A stretch of DNA of 64,000 bases, from NCBI GenBank assembly GCA_031296305.1, contig JARLFZ010000002.1, positions 1 to 64,000 on the forward strand, given 5' to 3'. Every line of letters begins with the position of its first letter. Position 1 is the first letter of the stretch. This document shows positions 16,572 through 25,192 of the stretch, in pieces. The notes below the pieces were generated by a model. The model saw nothing but the letters and a program-made list of their open reading frames with translations, searched no databases and had not been told where the DNA came from. Both the position numbers and the translations under genes were made by a program. This stretch comes from Occallatibacter sp. (GTDB lineage Bacteria; Acidobacteriota; Terriglobia; Terriglobales; Acidobacteriaceae).

Positions 16572-17576
16572 ATGCCCAACGAAATGAATCGTCGAGCGAT
16601 TTTGAAGGCGGCCGGTGCGATCGCGGCCGGAGTTGCTTTTTCGCGCGTTGGCTTTGCGGCGCAGGGCGCGAATCCAGGGTCCAAGCCATTGCGCGGCCTC
16701 TTTCCCATCGGACAAACTCCCTTCACGCAAGACGATAAGCTGGACCTCGACTGCCTGGCCGCGGAGGTGAAGTTCTGTAACCGCGCGTCAGTTCCTGGAT
16801 TCATTTGGCCGCAAATTGCGAGCGGCTGGTCGACGATGACCGCGAGCGAGCGCTATTCAGGGGCGGAGGCGATTTTGGCCGCGGGAAAGGGCGGAAGGAC
16901 CGCGCTGGTGATCGGGGTGCAGACCCAAAACAACGATCTTCCTGGCGCCATCGCCTTTGCCAAACACGCAGCCCAACACGGAGCCGACGCTATCTGTTCA
17001 CTGCCGCCTGAGGGGGACGACAACGCACTGCTGAGTTATTACAAGGCGATCGGCAATGCTACGGATCTTCCCTTGTTCGTGCAAACCATCGGCAACATGT
17101 CGGTGGATTTGATCGTCCACATGTTTCATTCCATTCCCACCATGCGCGTGGTGAAGGATGAGGCGGGCGATCCATTGGCGCGAGTGACTGAGATCAGACA
17201 GAAAACCGGAGACAAGCTGGGAGTGTTTGCCGGCAAGGGAGTTCGGGTGATGATCGATGAGATGCAACTCGGTTTCGCCGGATACTGTCCCGTGGTCGCG
17301 CTCGCGGATGTGTTTCAGCAGGCTTTCGAGCTGTTTGAAGCAGGGAAGCGCAGAGAGGCCTTTGATATGTTCGGCCGCATTCTGGCATTCGATTCCATCG
17401 CGCATGCGGATCAGTATCTGCTGGTGGCGCGGGGAATCTTCAAGGAGAACACCAGGTCGCGGCCCATGCCTGGAATGGGAAACCCAGCTAACAAACCATC
17501 CCCGTTGACAGAGGACGACAAGAAAGCCGTTCGCGAAGCGCTTAACACTTATCTGAAGCCGTACCTGCGCGGCTGA
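16572..17576 (+). CDS. Tat-exported dihydrodipicolinate synthase-family protein with altered active site
   Basis: 334 residues. NRRAILKAAGAIAAG at the N-terminus is a Tat signal, unusual for this normally cytoplasmic aldolase family. The barrel keeps a Schiff-base lysine (Lys195 in VVKDEAGDP). The pyruvate-binding GxTGE loop is replaced by IASGWSTMT (82-90), and the catalytic tyrosine position reads VQTIG (170-174). It is therefore either an aldolase with unusual substrate binding or a non-classical relative. It is the first gene of an operon with a periplasmic quinoprotein and a Tat-exported dehydratase, so a periplasmic sugar-acid role is suggested. A GAGGGG ribosome-binding site and a good promoter precede it. 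Confidence 0.83.
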   Translation: MPNEMNRRAILKAAGAIAAGVAFSRVGFAAQGANPGSKPLRGLFPIGQTPFTQDDKLDLDCLAAEVKFCNRASVPGFIWPQIASGWSTMTASERYSGAEAILAAGKGGRTALVIGVQTQNNDLPGAIAFAKHAAQHGADAICSLPPEGDDNALLSYYKAIGNATDLPLFVQTIGNMSVDLIVHMFHSIPTMRVVKDEAGDPLARVTEIRQKTGDKLGVFAGKGVRVMIDEMQLGFAGYCPVVALADVFQQAFELFEAGKRREAFDMFGRILAFDSIAHADQYLLVARGIFKENTRSRPMPGMGNPANKPSPLTEDDKKAVREALNTYLKPYLRG

Positions 17577-17699
17577 ATGGAACGCGCCTAAAGCAAAGCT
17601 GCGCGACCAGTGATATCTGGAAGTTATGGATTTCGATTCCCGCTACGTGGCGCAGATATCAACGAGCAGTTTTCCTGACTAATAGCTAAGGAGCCGCAA

Positions 17700-20054
17700 A
17701 TGATTCGATCTCTCCGTAATGCGAGGCCATTCACAGCGCGAGTGCTGGCGGTGGCCATCGCATGCGGGGCGGCAGCATTGCCGGCGCGCCCGCAAGCAGC
17801 AGCGCATCAATCGCCTTCAGCACAGATGCAGGAGCCACCACAGCTATTCAAACGAACCTGCGCTCTGTGCCATGGCGCGGATGCGCGGGGAACGGACCGG
17901 GGGCCATCCCTGGTGAATTCGGCCGAGCTCCGCAGTATGCCGGACAGCAACATCGCAGACATCATTCGCAAGGGCAAGGCCAAGATGCCGGCCTTTCCAC
18001 TGCCGGAAGCCAATATTGACGCTCTGACTCGTTTTGTGCGATCGCTCAACCCGATCGAATTGGCGACAACGGTTGCAGGCGATCCGAAGGCAGGCGAACG
18101 CATCTTCTTCGGCAGCGGTCAATGTTCCACATGCCACATGGTTCGAGGCCGTGGAGCGCCCAAGGGACCTGACCTTTCTGATGTTGGTCGCAGGCTGAGG
18201 CTGGAGGAGCTGAAGCAGTCGCTGACTGACCCGGATGCAAGAATTGCCGACGGCTGGGGCACGATTTCTGCAAAACTGAGCGATGGAAGAACGCTGCACG
18301 GGTTCGCTCGCGCTCAGGGCAGCCACGATCTGGTTCTGGAAACCGACGACAGCAAGTTGCACCTGCTGCTAGACAGCGAATTCAAAGCGCTCACTCCAGA
18401 CAGACACTCCGCGATGCCTGCATACAAGGGAACAGAGGGCGAACTGCGCGATCTGGTTGCGTACCTGAATGGTTTGAACGGTGTGGGCGTCGGCCCGCTC
18501 ACAGGGCCGCAGTCGCCGCCCACGCAGGCGGAGATCGAGGCGATTGTCCATCCCAGGAAGGGAGATTGGCCGACTTACAACGGTACGCTGGATGGCAACC
18601 GGTTCAGCCACCTTGATCAGGTGAATTTGAGTAACGTTGCAAAGCTGCAACTGCAATGGACCTACTCGATTCCTTTTAATGGCCTGGAGACGACTCCGGT
18701 GGTTGTAGATGGAGTGATGTATGTGACCGGGAATAATCAGGTCTATGCGCTGAGCGGGAAAAGCGGGCGCGAGATTTGGCGATACGTGCGGCCCAAGAGT
18801 GTTGCGGGCACCATCGCCAGCGATGCCGCGATCGGCGTAAATCGTGGCGTGGCCGTGTTGGGAGATCGAATTTTCTATCTTACTGACGATGCGCACTTGA
18901 TTTCGCTGCACCGGTTGACCGGCGCTTTGCTTTGGGACGTGGATACTGCGGAGGGCGCAAAGGGTCTCTATGGTGGCACTTCGGCACCGCTGGTTGTGGG
19001 CGATCTGGTGATCACGGGCGTGAGCGGAGGCGACAATGGGATTCGCGGATATGTCGCCGCATACAAGGCGGCAACGGGAGAGCCCGCGTGGAAGTTGTAC
19101 ACGATTCCGAATCCCGGAGACACCGGGCCCGCAGCCGACACATGGAAGGGCTCGGCTCTCGGGCTTGGCGGCGGAGCCACATGGCTGACCGGCAGCGCCG
19201 ACACTGAAGCGAAGGTTTTGTACTGGGCCGCCGGCAATCCGCATCCGGATACGGACGGGGATGAGCGGACCGGCTCCAATCTCTACACCAACAGCGATCT
19301 GGCCATCGACGTGAATACCGGCAAGATGCTCTGGTATTACCAATTCACTCCACACGATCTTCACGACTGGGACGCGAATGAGCCCATCGTGCTGGTGAAT
19401 GCAAGGTGGAATGGCCGGGATCGCAAGTTGCTTTTGCACGCCAACCGCAATGGCTTTCTGTATGTTCTCGACCGTACAACGGGAAGGCCCTTGATGGCGA
19501 CGAAGATGGTGAGGAAGCTGAACTGGGCCAGCGGCATCGACGAGCGTACCTGGACTCCGCAACTGCTTCCGGAAAACGAAACCAGCTTGCAAGGAACGGT
19601 GACCTGTCCCGCTGTGCGCGGCGCCACGAACTGGTACTCAACAGCCTACAATCCTGCCACAAAGTTGTATTACGTGATGACTGTGGAGGATTGCACCACC
19701 TACATCAGGGCGGAAGACGCAGGCTACCGCAGATACAACAACCCTGCCGATCCGGCGCAAAAGATTCTTCGCGCTTTCGATATCGAATCCGGCAAAGTGG
19801 TTTGGCAAATTGTTCTGCCCGGGCCGTTGCAATCGAATTACTCAGGTGTTCTGACCACATCCGGCGGCTTGGTGTTCTTCGGCGAAAGCAGTGGAGGATT
19901 TGCGGCGGTCGACGCGCGCAATGGAAAGTATCTCTGGCACTTCGAGACCAACCACGCTATTCGAGCCTCACCTATGACCTACGCAATCGATGGCCGGCAA
20001 TACATCGCCATCGCTTCGGGGTCTAACATTCTCTCGTTCGCTCTGCCCAAATAA
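17700..20054 (+). CDS. Periplasmic cytochrome c-quinoprotein dehydrogenase fusion
   Basis: 784 residues: signal peptide, two N-terminal cytochrome c domains (CALCH 54-58; CSTCH 142-146), then an eight-blade quinoprotein propeller from about residue 275 (GDWPTYNG, W-motifs). Type II quinohaemoproteins usually place the haem domain at the C-terminus, so this order is reversed. HDWD at 555-558 carries a catalytic-type Asp556 and an Asp558 at the +2 position used for lanthanide binding in XoxF-type enzymes. It would oxidise alcohols or sugars and pass electrons through its haems. Acidobacteria also have quinoprotein homologues suspected of lacking PQQ, and I cannot tell which type this is. It lies 123 bases after the Tat aldolase gene and 16 before the dehydratase. 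Confidence 0.87.
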   Translation: MIRSLRNARPFTARVLAVAIACGAAALPARPQAAAHQSPSAQMQEPPQLFKRTCALCHGADARGTDRGPSLVNSAELRSMPDSNIADIIRKGKAKMPAFPLPEANIDALTRFVRSLNPIELATTVAGDPKAGERIFFGSGQCSTCHMVRGRGAPKGPDLSDVGRRLRLEELKQSLTDPDARIADGWGTISAKLSDGRTLHGFARAQGSHDLVLETDDSKLHLLLDSEFKALTPDRHSAMPAYKGTEGELRDLVAYLNGLNGVGVGPLTGPQSPPTQAEIEAIVHPRKGDWPTYNGTLDGNRFSHLDQVNLSNVAKLQLQWTYSIPFNGLETTPVVVDGVMYVTGNNQVYALSGKSGREIWRYVRPKSVAGTIASDAAIGVNRGVAVLGDRIFYLTDDAHLISLHRLTGALLWDVDTAEGAKGLYGGTSAPLVVGDLVITGVSGGDNGIRGYVAAYKAATGEPAWKLYTIPNPGDTGPAADTWKGSALGLGGGATWLTGSADTEAKVLYWAAGNPHPDTDGDERTGSNLYTNSDLAIDVNTGKMLWYYQFTPHDLHDWDANEPIVLVNARWNGRDRKLLLHANRNGFLYVLDRTTGRPLMATKMVRKLNWASGIDERTWTPQLLPENETSLQGTVTCPAVRGATNWYSTAYNPATKLYYVMTVEDCTTYIRAEDAGYRRYNNPADPAQKILRAFDIESGKVVWQIVLPGPLQSNYSGVLTTSGGLVFFGESSGGFAAVDARNGKYLWHFETNHAIRASPMTYAIDGRQYIAIASGSNILSFALPK

Positions 20055-20070
20055 CGCCCAGGAGATCAAC

Positions 20071-21441
20071 ATGAATCCGACAACATCGCGACGCAATTTT
20101 CTGGCTGGCTCAACCGGATTCGCGGCAGCCGGCTTCGCCACTCTCGCCAATCCCATCGCCGCCGCCGCTCAATCGGTGGATGTGAAACCGGGCGACCTTC
20201 CCGACCTCACCATCAAGGAAGTGAAAGTCTATGTTACTGACATCAGCAAGCTGCATAAGCTCAACAGTTCGGAGACTGGCGAGTTGATCTCAATAGTTAC
20301 CAACAGTGGTATCGAGGGTAACTACACCATTGGCGATCGCGACATCACTGTTGGATGGCTCGATTGGGCCAAGCCCGTGCTCGTCGGCAAGAGCGTCATT
20401 GACCTATTGCCAACGCTGACCTCGACTACCGGCATGAAAGCTCGCGCCGGTTTCGATGGGCCAGTTGTGCGGCGACCCGGCGGAATGGGCGCAGTAGGCG
20501 CGCGCACGGGAACGGGACCGGCTTATGGCGGCGCGGCGGCGGGATCGGGAGTGTTTACACGCGGCGGAGGCTCGTGGCCAAATTACTACACCGCGGCGGC
20601 CGATGTTTGCATGTGGGATATCCTCGGCAAAGCAGTCAACCGGCCCATTTACAAAATTCTGTCGGGAGGCGCTCCTACCAAAGAGCGCATGATGGCCTAT
20701 GCCAGCTCGCAACATCTGCCGACGGTGGAAGATTATGTGCCCGACGTTTTGAAGGCCAGAGAGCTCGGGTACAAGGCTTACAAAATCCATCCGGGCCAGG
20801 GTCAGCATGCCTCCGGGCCTGAGATTCCAAGCTACCTCGGACATATGGAGGAGATTCGCGCAATTCGCAAAGCAGTTGGTGACGAATTCGTTCTCATGCA
20901 CGATCCGGTGCAGCAATACAACCGCTACGAGGCGATGGCCGTTGGCCGCCTGCTGGATGAACTCAACTATGCGTGGTTTGAGGACCCGGTGCGGTCCACC
21001 GATCAGGAGGGGCTGATCGAGCTTTGCGCGGCATTGAATCTTCCCATCCATGTGGGCGAGTTTTTGTACTCGATCGCCGATTTCGGGGATTACATCAAGC
21101 GCGATGCACTGGACGTGGTTCGGCTGATTGCCGATAACGTGGGCGGAATCTCCGGTGCCATGCGCGTGGGACTTTTGGCGGATGCTCATGGGATGGAATG
21201 CACACCGCACAACTGGGGAAACACTGGAGATATGGCGTTGCATTTCCATGTAGAGTTGGCGTTGCCGAACTCCTATTGGTTCGAGATGCCATTCCCGGCC
21301 GAATATGCGGATCGTCCGTATTACAAAGACAAATTCCGCATCGATGCCGAAGGTTATGTGCATGCGCCCACTGCCCCGGGCCTCGGTTATCCGCTCGATA
21401 TGAACGCTTTGGGCAACATGACCAAAAGAATAGATAGGTGA
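20071..21441 (+). CDS. Mandelate racemase/muconate lactonizing-family dehydratase, Tat-exported
   Basis: About 456 residues from the ATG at 20071, which follows AGGAG and yields a textbook Tat signal (SRRNFLAGS). The enolase-superfamily pattern is complete: KIH at the end of the second barrel strand (GYKAYKIHPGQ), metal-ligand candidates in MHDPVQQ, WFEDPV and HVGEF, then the Asp-His dyad candidates ADNVGG and PHNWG. Such enzymes dehydrate aldonates (galactonate, rhamnonate, fuconate and others) to 2-keto-3-deoxy acids. Residues about 105-170 carry a Gly-rich insertion. Export is unusual for the family. It sits 16 bases after the quinoprotein gene in the same operon. Confidence 0.87.
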   Translation: MNPTTSRRNFLAGSTGFAAAGFATLANPIAAAAQSVDVKPGDLPDLTIKEVKVYVTDISKLHKLNSSETGELISIVTNSGIEGNYTIGDRDITVGWLDWAKPVLVGKSVIDLLPTLTSTTGMKARAGFDGPVVRRPGGMGAVGARTGTGPAYGGAAAGSGVFTRGGGSWPNYYTAAADVCMWDILGKAVNRPIYKILSGGAPTKERMMAYASSQHLPTVEDYVPDVLKARELGYKAYKIHPGQGQHASGPEIPSYLGHMEEIRAIRKAVGDEFVLMHDPVQQYNRYEAMAVGRLLDELNYAWFEDPVRSTDQEGLIELCAALNLPIHVGEFLYSIADFGDYIKRDALDVVRLIADNVGGISGAMRVGLLADAHGMECTPHNWGNTGDMALHFHVELALPNSYWFEMPFPAEYADRPYYKDKFRIDAEGYVHAPTAPGLGYPLDMNALGNMTKRIDR

Positions 21442-21468
21442 TTGATTTCTGATTGAGGAGGTCCTGCG

Positions 21469-22611
21469 ATGTGGCGACGTTGTTTCCTGCTGTGCATTCT
21501 TTTCTTGATGCTGTATCCTGCCGGAGCTCTTGAACGTCAGGATGTAACATTCAAGATCTTTCAGTTTCCGCCGGATAAGATTCCGCGCATCGATGGCGAT
21601 GACAGCGACTGGGCGATGGTGCCGGACAGCTATGCCATCGGCATGGATCAGCTTGAGGACACTTTGGCTCCAGGCGGACACGGTACCGACCGCGATCCGA
21701 AAGATCTGGACGTGAAGGTAAAAGTGGGATGGGTCAAGGGGCAGAATCGCCTGTATTTTCTGTATGAGGCATACGACAATTACTGGGACTTCTCAAGACC
21801 CGATTTGCACAATGACATCTTTGAAGTTGTTGTCGATGGCGATATGTCCGGGGGACCGCTGATCGATATCTATCATCGCGATGTGTGGACGAAGGAAGCC
21901 GTCGGCGAGATGGCCAATCTCGATCCCCGCATCAGTGGCTCCGATGCTTATTTCTCATATCAGGGCGATCAGGCGCAGAATTATCACATCTTCACGCCTG
22001 CGGAGGGGAAAGACTGGGCGATGGATTGGGGATGCGCCCAGTACACAAAAGAGCTGCCATATGCGAATCACGCAATCAAATACAACTTCAAGCCAGGCGA
22101 GTCGGGAAAGCTTGTGCTGGAGTTTTGGATTACTCCATTCGATTACGCCGGGTGTGAAGGTCCGGAGCGCGCCGTAGAAACTCCGTTGACTGAAAACAAG
22201 TTGATCGGACTTTCGTGGGCTGTCCTCGACTACGATGACGTCAATTCGGAGAAACATCGTTTCTGGAATCTGAGCCACAAACACACTTTCTTCGGAAACT
22301 CCTCGGAACTCGTTGCATTTCGCCTGATGCCTCTTGAACCGCAGTTCCGCAAGGCCATCGATGCACAATGGACGTTCAATGTAGTCGACATGGATCGGGG
22401 AATCGTCGCCTTCAAAGACTTGTCACAAGGAGACATCACTTCCTGGAAATGGGACTTCGGCGACGGATCAACTTCGACTGAACAGAACCCGATCCATCAA
22501 TACAAACCCAAGCCCGGCAAAGAGGGAATTTACACGGTGATACTTTACATCACGGGCCCCGCGGGAACGTCGCGCATGTCCAAGGTGTGGGAAGTTCACG
22601 TAAGAGGCTGA
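21469..22611 (+). CDS. Secreted CBM9-like/PKD-domain protein
   Basis: 380 residues. A signal peptide (hydrophobic 5-20) is followed by a beta-sandwich resembling the CBM9-type sugar-binding fold: IDGDDSDWAMVP, LYFLYEAYDNYWDF, HNDIFEVVVDGD, and a later FWITPFDYAG. The C-terminus (about 300-380) is a PKD domain with the WDFGDGS signature. It probably binds a carbohydrate at the surface or in the periplasm; I see no catalytic motif. AGGAGG precedes the ATG and the gene follows the dehydratase by 27 bases, so it belongs to the operon. Its presence among oxidation enzymes suggests substrate capture, which is inference. Confidence 0.8.
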   Translation: MWRRCFLLCILFLMLYPAGALERQDVTFKIFQFPPDKIPRIDGDDSDWAMVPDSYAIGMDQLEDTLAPGGHGTDRDPKDLDVKVKVGWVKGQNRLYFLYEAYDNYWDFSRPDLHNDIFEVVVDGDMSGGPLIDIYHRDVWTKEAVGEMANLDPRISGSDAYFSYQGDQAQNYHIFTPAEGKDWAMDWGCAQYTKELPYANHAIKYNFKPGESGKLVLEFWITPFDYAGCEGPERAVETPLTENKLIGLSWAVLDYDDVNSEKHRFWNLSHKHTFFGNSSELVAFRLMPLEPQFRKAIDAQWTFNVVDMDRGIVAFKDLSQGDITSWKWDFGDGSTSTEQNPIHQYKPKPGKEGIYTVILYITGPAGTSRMSKVWEVHVRG

Positions 22612-22702
22612 CCGGCGAATGGGCTCTCTACTTGTGAATGAAAGAGACCAATTGCCTGCAGGCGACAACCTCTTCGAACGGCACTGAAAAGGGAGATTCT
22701 TG

Positions 22703-23662
22703 ATGAGCAATGTGAACTGGGTTCTGGGCGGCATCGGCGATATTGCGCGCAAGCGGGTCATTCCCGCCATTCAAGCGGAGCCGCGCAGCACACTTTATGG
22801 ATTTGTCACGCGTGACGCGGCCAAAGCGCGTGAGTTTCCCGGCGCGAAAACGTGGGCGACGATGGAGGAAGCCGTCGCCGATCCTGCGGTGGACGCGGTC
22901 TACATTGCGCTTCCCGTGGCTTTCCATGCCAACGCCGCTATCACGGCCTTGCGAGCTGGCAAGCACGTGTTGTGCGAGAAGCCCATGGCTATCAACTATG
23001 CGCAGGCGGAGCAGATGGTTGCCGAAGGCCGCGCCTCAGGGCGCATGTTCGGCGTCTCGTATTATCGGAGACTCTATCCGAAGCTCCTCCGTGCGAAGCA
23101 CCTTGTGAAGGAGGGCGCCATTGGCCGGCCGCTGCTGGCCGAAGCCAACTGCCACAGCTGGCTCGAAATCGAGGGGCGCGAATGGCTGCGTGACCCGGCG
23201 CTGGCCGGAGGTGGGCCGCTCTACGACATTGCCTCGCATCGCATCGATGCTATGAACTTCTTCTTTGGCAAGGTGGAGCACGCCTGCGGAATTCGGTCGA
23301 ATGCTGTCCATCGCATGGGCGTGGAGGATTCCGCAACGGTTTTGATGGGTCTGCCGGGGGGCGTGCATGGCGTGGTCGACGTGCGCTGGAACTCGCGCGT
23401 GGCACGTGACCAGTTCCGCATCATCGGCGAGGAGGGCGAGATCAATCTCGATCCGCTCAACAGTCCGGAGTTGCGCTTGACTACTCGTGATGAGTGCCGC
23501 GTGGAGAATTTACCGCCCCACGCCAACCTGCACTATCCCTTGGTGGAAAACTTCGTAGACGCCGTTCTGGCGAATGGGTTCGGCAGCGTGGCTTGCCCCG
23601 CCGAGCAAGGCGCCTGGGTGGACTGGACCATCGAACAGGTGGTTCGTTCGCAGGCGGGATGA
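22703..23662 (+). CDS. Gfo/Idh/MocA-family NAD(P)-dependent oxidoreductase
   Basis: 319 residues from the ATG at 22703 (GGGAGA upstream). The N-terminal Rossmann half begins WVLGGIGDIARK and contains GKHVLCEKPMA, the family's conserved EKP signature; the C-terminal half holds GGGPLYDIASHRIDAM with the catalytic-type Asp and His. There is no signal peptide, so it acts in the cytoplasm. Members oxidise sugars or cyclitols to lactones/ketones or reduce them. As last gene of the operon with a dehydratase and aldolase homologue it could supply the first oxidation step or act on a side product; the substrate is unknown. Confidence 0.87.
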   Translation: MSNVNWVLGGIGDIARKRVIPAIQAEPRSTLYGFVTRDAAKAREFPGAKTWATMEEAVADPAVDAVYIALPVAFHANAAITALRAGKHVLCEKPMAINYAQAEQMVAEGRASGRMFGVSYYRRLYPKLLRAKHLVKEGAIGRPLLAEANCHSWLEIEGREWLRDPALAGGGPLYDIASHRIDAMNFFFGKVEHACGIRSNAVHRMGVEDSATVLMGLPGGVHGVVDVRWNSRVARDQFRIIGEEGEINLDPLNSPELRLTTRDECRVENLPPHANLHYPLVENFVDAVLANGFGSVACPAEQGAWVDWTIEQVVRSQAG

Positions 23663-23732
23663 CAGATATTGATCCTGCATCGGCAGCTCGTATGCGTACT
23701 TCTATTGCCTCCGACCCGGTGGATGAAGAAAA

Positions 23733-25091
23733 TCAACAGGCTTTAGACGGCGTCTTTTTCGAATTGGCGTCTGATTCGTGCCACGCCTTCAGCGGGTTGA
23801 TGACCAGCCATGCCGCGCCTCCGAGCAGTGCGATGGAAGCAGCGGTTACGAAGGACATCTCCCACCCCCAATGGGCCGCAATCAGTGGAGTAAGCGAAGC
23901 CGTGCAAGCTCCGCCCACCTGCCCGCCCATGTTCATGATGGCGGAAACCACGCCGACATTCTCTCCGGCGATATCGGCCGTAACTGCCCAGAAGGCGCTT
24001 TGAGAGATGTACAAGACACCCGCGCCACAGGCGAGAATCAGTCCCCCGGCAGCAGCGCTGTGAACCCGCGACCCGACTACCAGGAGAACCGCCGTGCATG
24101 CAAAGGAAAGTGCGGGCAACAGGCAGCGCCCGGTGCGCAGGCCGAAGCGGACCACGATCCAATCGCTGACAACGCCTCCACCGAGGCTGCCCAACGTCAT
24201 CGCGATGAACGGCAACATCGAGAAGGCCGCGCTGGTCTTAAGGTTGAAACCTCGCACCTGCGCCATATAGATGTAGAACCACGCAAAGAATATCCAGGCA
24301 ACATATCCAAAAGCAAAGTAACTTGAGGTCAGGGCAAAAACCTCTTTGCTCCTGAAGATCTTCGCCCATGGAACCGTAAGTTTAGTGACGCGCGTGGCGT
24401 CAACTTGCAGGGGAGAGGGAATGGGCTGATTCCGTTGTCCCCCGATGAGATCTATTTCAGCTTGCCCGGCCAGAGGATGCTCTGCGGGGGTATCGCGGGC
24501 GGCAAGGTACCACACAAGGCTCGCAACCGCGTCGATCGCAGCGCTGAACCAGAAAGCGGCGCGCCATCCGTAGCGCAGGATGATCGCAGTGACAAGCGGA
24601 GGTGTGAGACCTGCGCCCATGCCAACCCCGGCGAAGATAAGTCCATTGGCCTTGCCGCGCTCATTTTCGGGAAACCAGCGCTTGACGAATTGACTGGCAG
24701 CCGGATACATGGCGGCCTCGCCGCAGCCAAGACCAAAGCGCACTAACGCCAAGAGAAACACCGCGCCGCGCATGTTGGAAGGAACAAGCGCAGTCAAGGC
24801 TGCGAAGACGCTGCACCACGCAATGCCGAAACTCAAAACGCGACGAGGGCCGAGACGCCTGGCAAGCAGTCCCGCGGGGATTTGAAAGATGGCGTAGCCA
24901 ATGAGGAATGCGCTGAAGATCCAACCCAGATGCGTATTGTCAACCGCAAACTCACGGCCGATTTGCACGCCGGCGATCGAGATATTCGTCCGGTCAAGAT
25001 ACGCCACCGCGCTCAATACAAACAGCCACAGCACCAGGAGGTAGCGTATGGGCAGAAGACTTCTTTGCCGGTGATCCGATCTCACATGCAT
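23733..25091 (-). CDS. MFS transporter, anion:cation symporter (hexuronate-type)
   Basis: 452 residues with twelve predicted hydrophobic segments in two halves. Typical ACS-family features are YLDRTNISIA at the end of the first helix, GWIFSAFLIGYAIFQIPAG, LARRLGPRR and RFGLGCGEAAMYPA. Known members carry galacturonate, glucuronate or related sugar acids across the inner membrane (ExuT/GudP type). It lies 102 bases downstream of the GH35-like gene on the same strand and converges with the Gfo/Idh gene. Uptake of sugar acids fits the pectin-degrading neighbours; the exact substrate is not readable. Confidence 0.87.
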   Translation of the reverse strand: MHVRSDHRQRSLLPIRYLLVLWLFVLSAVAYLDRTNISIAGVQIGREFAVDNTHLGWIFSAFLIGYAIFQIPAGLLARRLGPRRVLSFGIAWCSVFAALTALVPSNMRGAVFLLALVRFGLGCGEAAMYPAASQFVKRWFPENERGKANGLIFAGVGMGAGLTPPLVTAIILRYGWRAAFWFSAAIDAVASLVWYLAARDTPAEHPLAGQAEIDLIGGQRNQPIPSPLQVDATRVTKLTVPWAKIFRSKEVFALTSSYFAFGYVAWIFFAWFYIYMAQVRGFNLKTSAAFSMLPFIAMTLGSLGGGVVSDWIVVRFGLRTGRCLLPALSFACTAVLLVVGSRVHSAAAGGLILACGAGVLYISQSAFWAVTADIAGENVGVVSAIMNMGGQVGGACTASLTPLIAAHWGWEMSFVTAASIALLGGAAWLVINPLKAWHESDANSKKTPSKAC

Positions 25092-25192
25092 TCCATGCCC
25101 AACTTCAATGCTCTAACTTACTCGCCATCTAGACAGATGTGTTCCGATTCCAATGGAACGAGAAAGCGTCCAGAGAATTCCTAAGCGCGTCT

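Noticed and set aside
18369-19592. Minus-strand open frame opposite the quinoprotein gene
   Set aside because: The plus strand encodes clear cytochrome and propeller motifs; the antisense frame has no domain or start signal.
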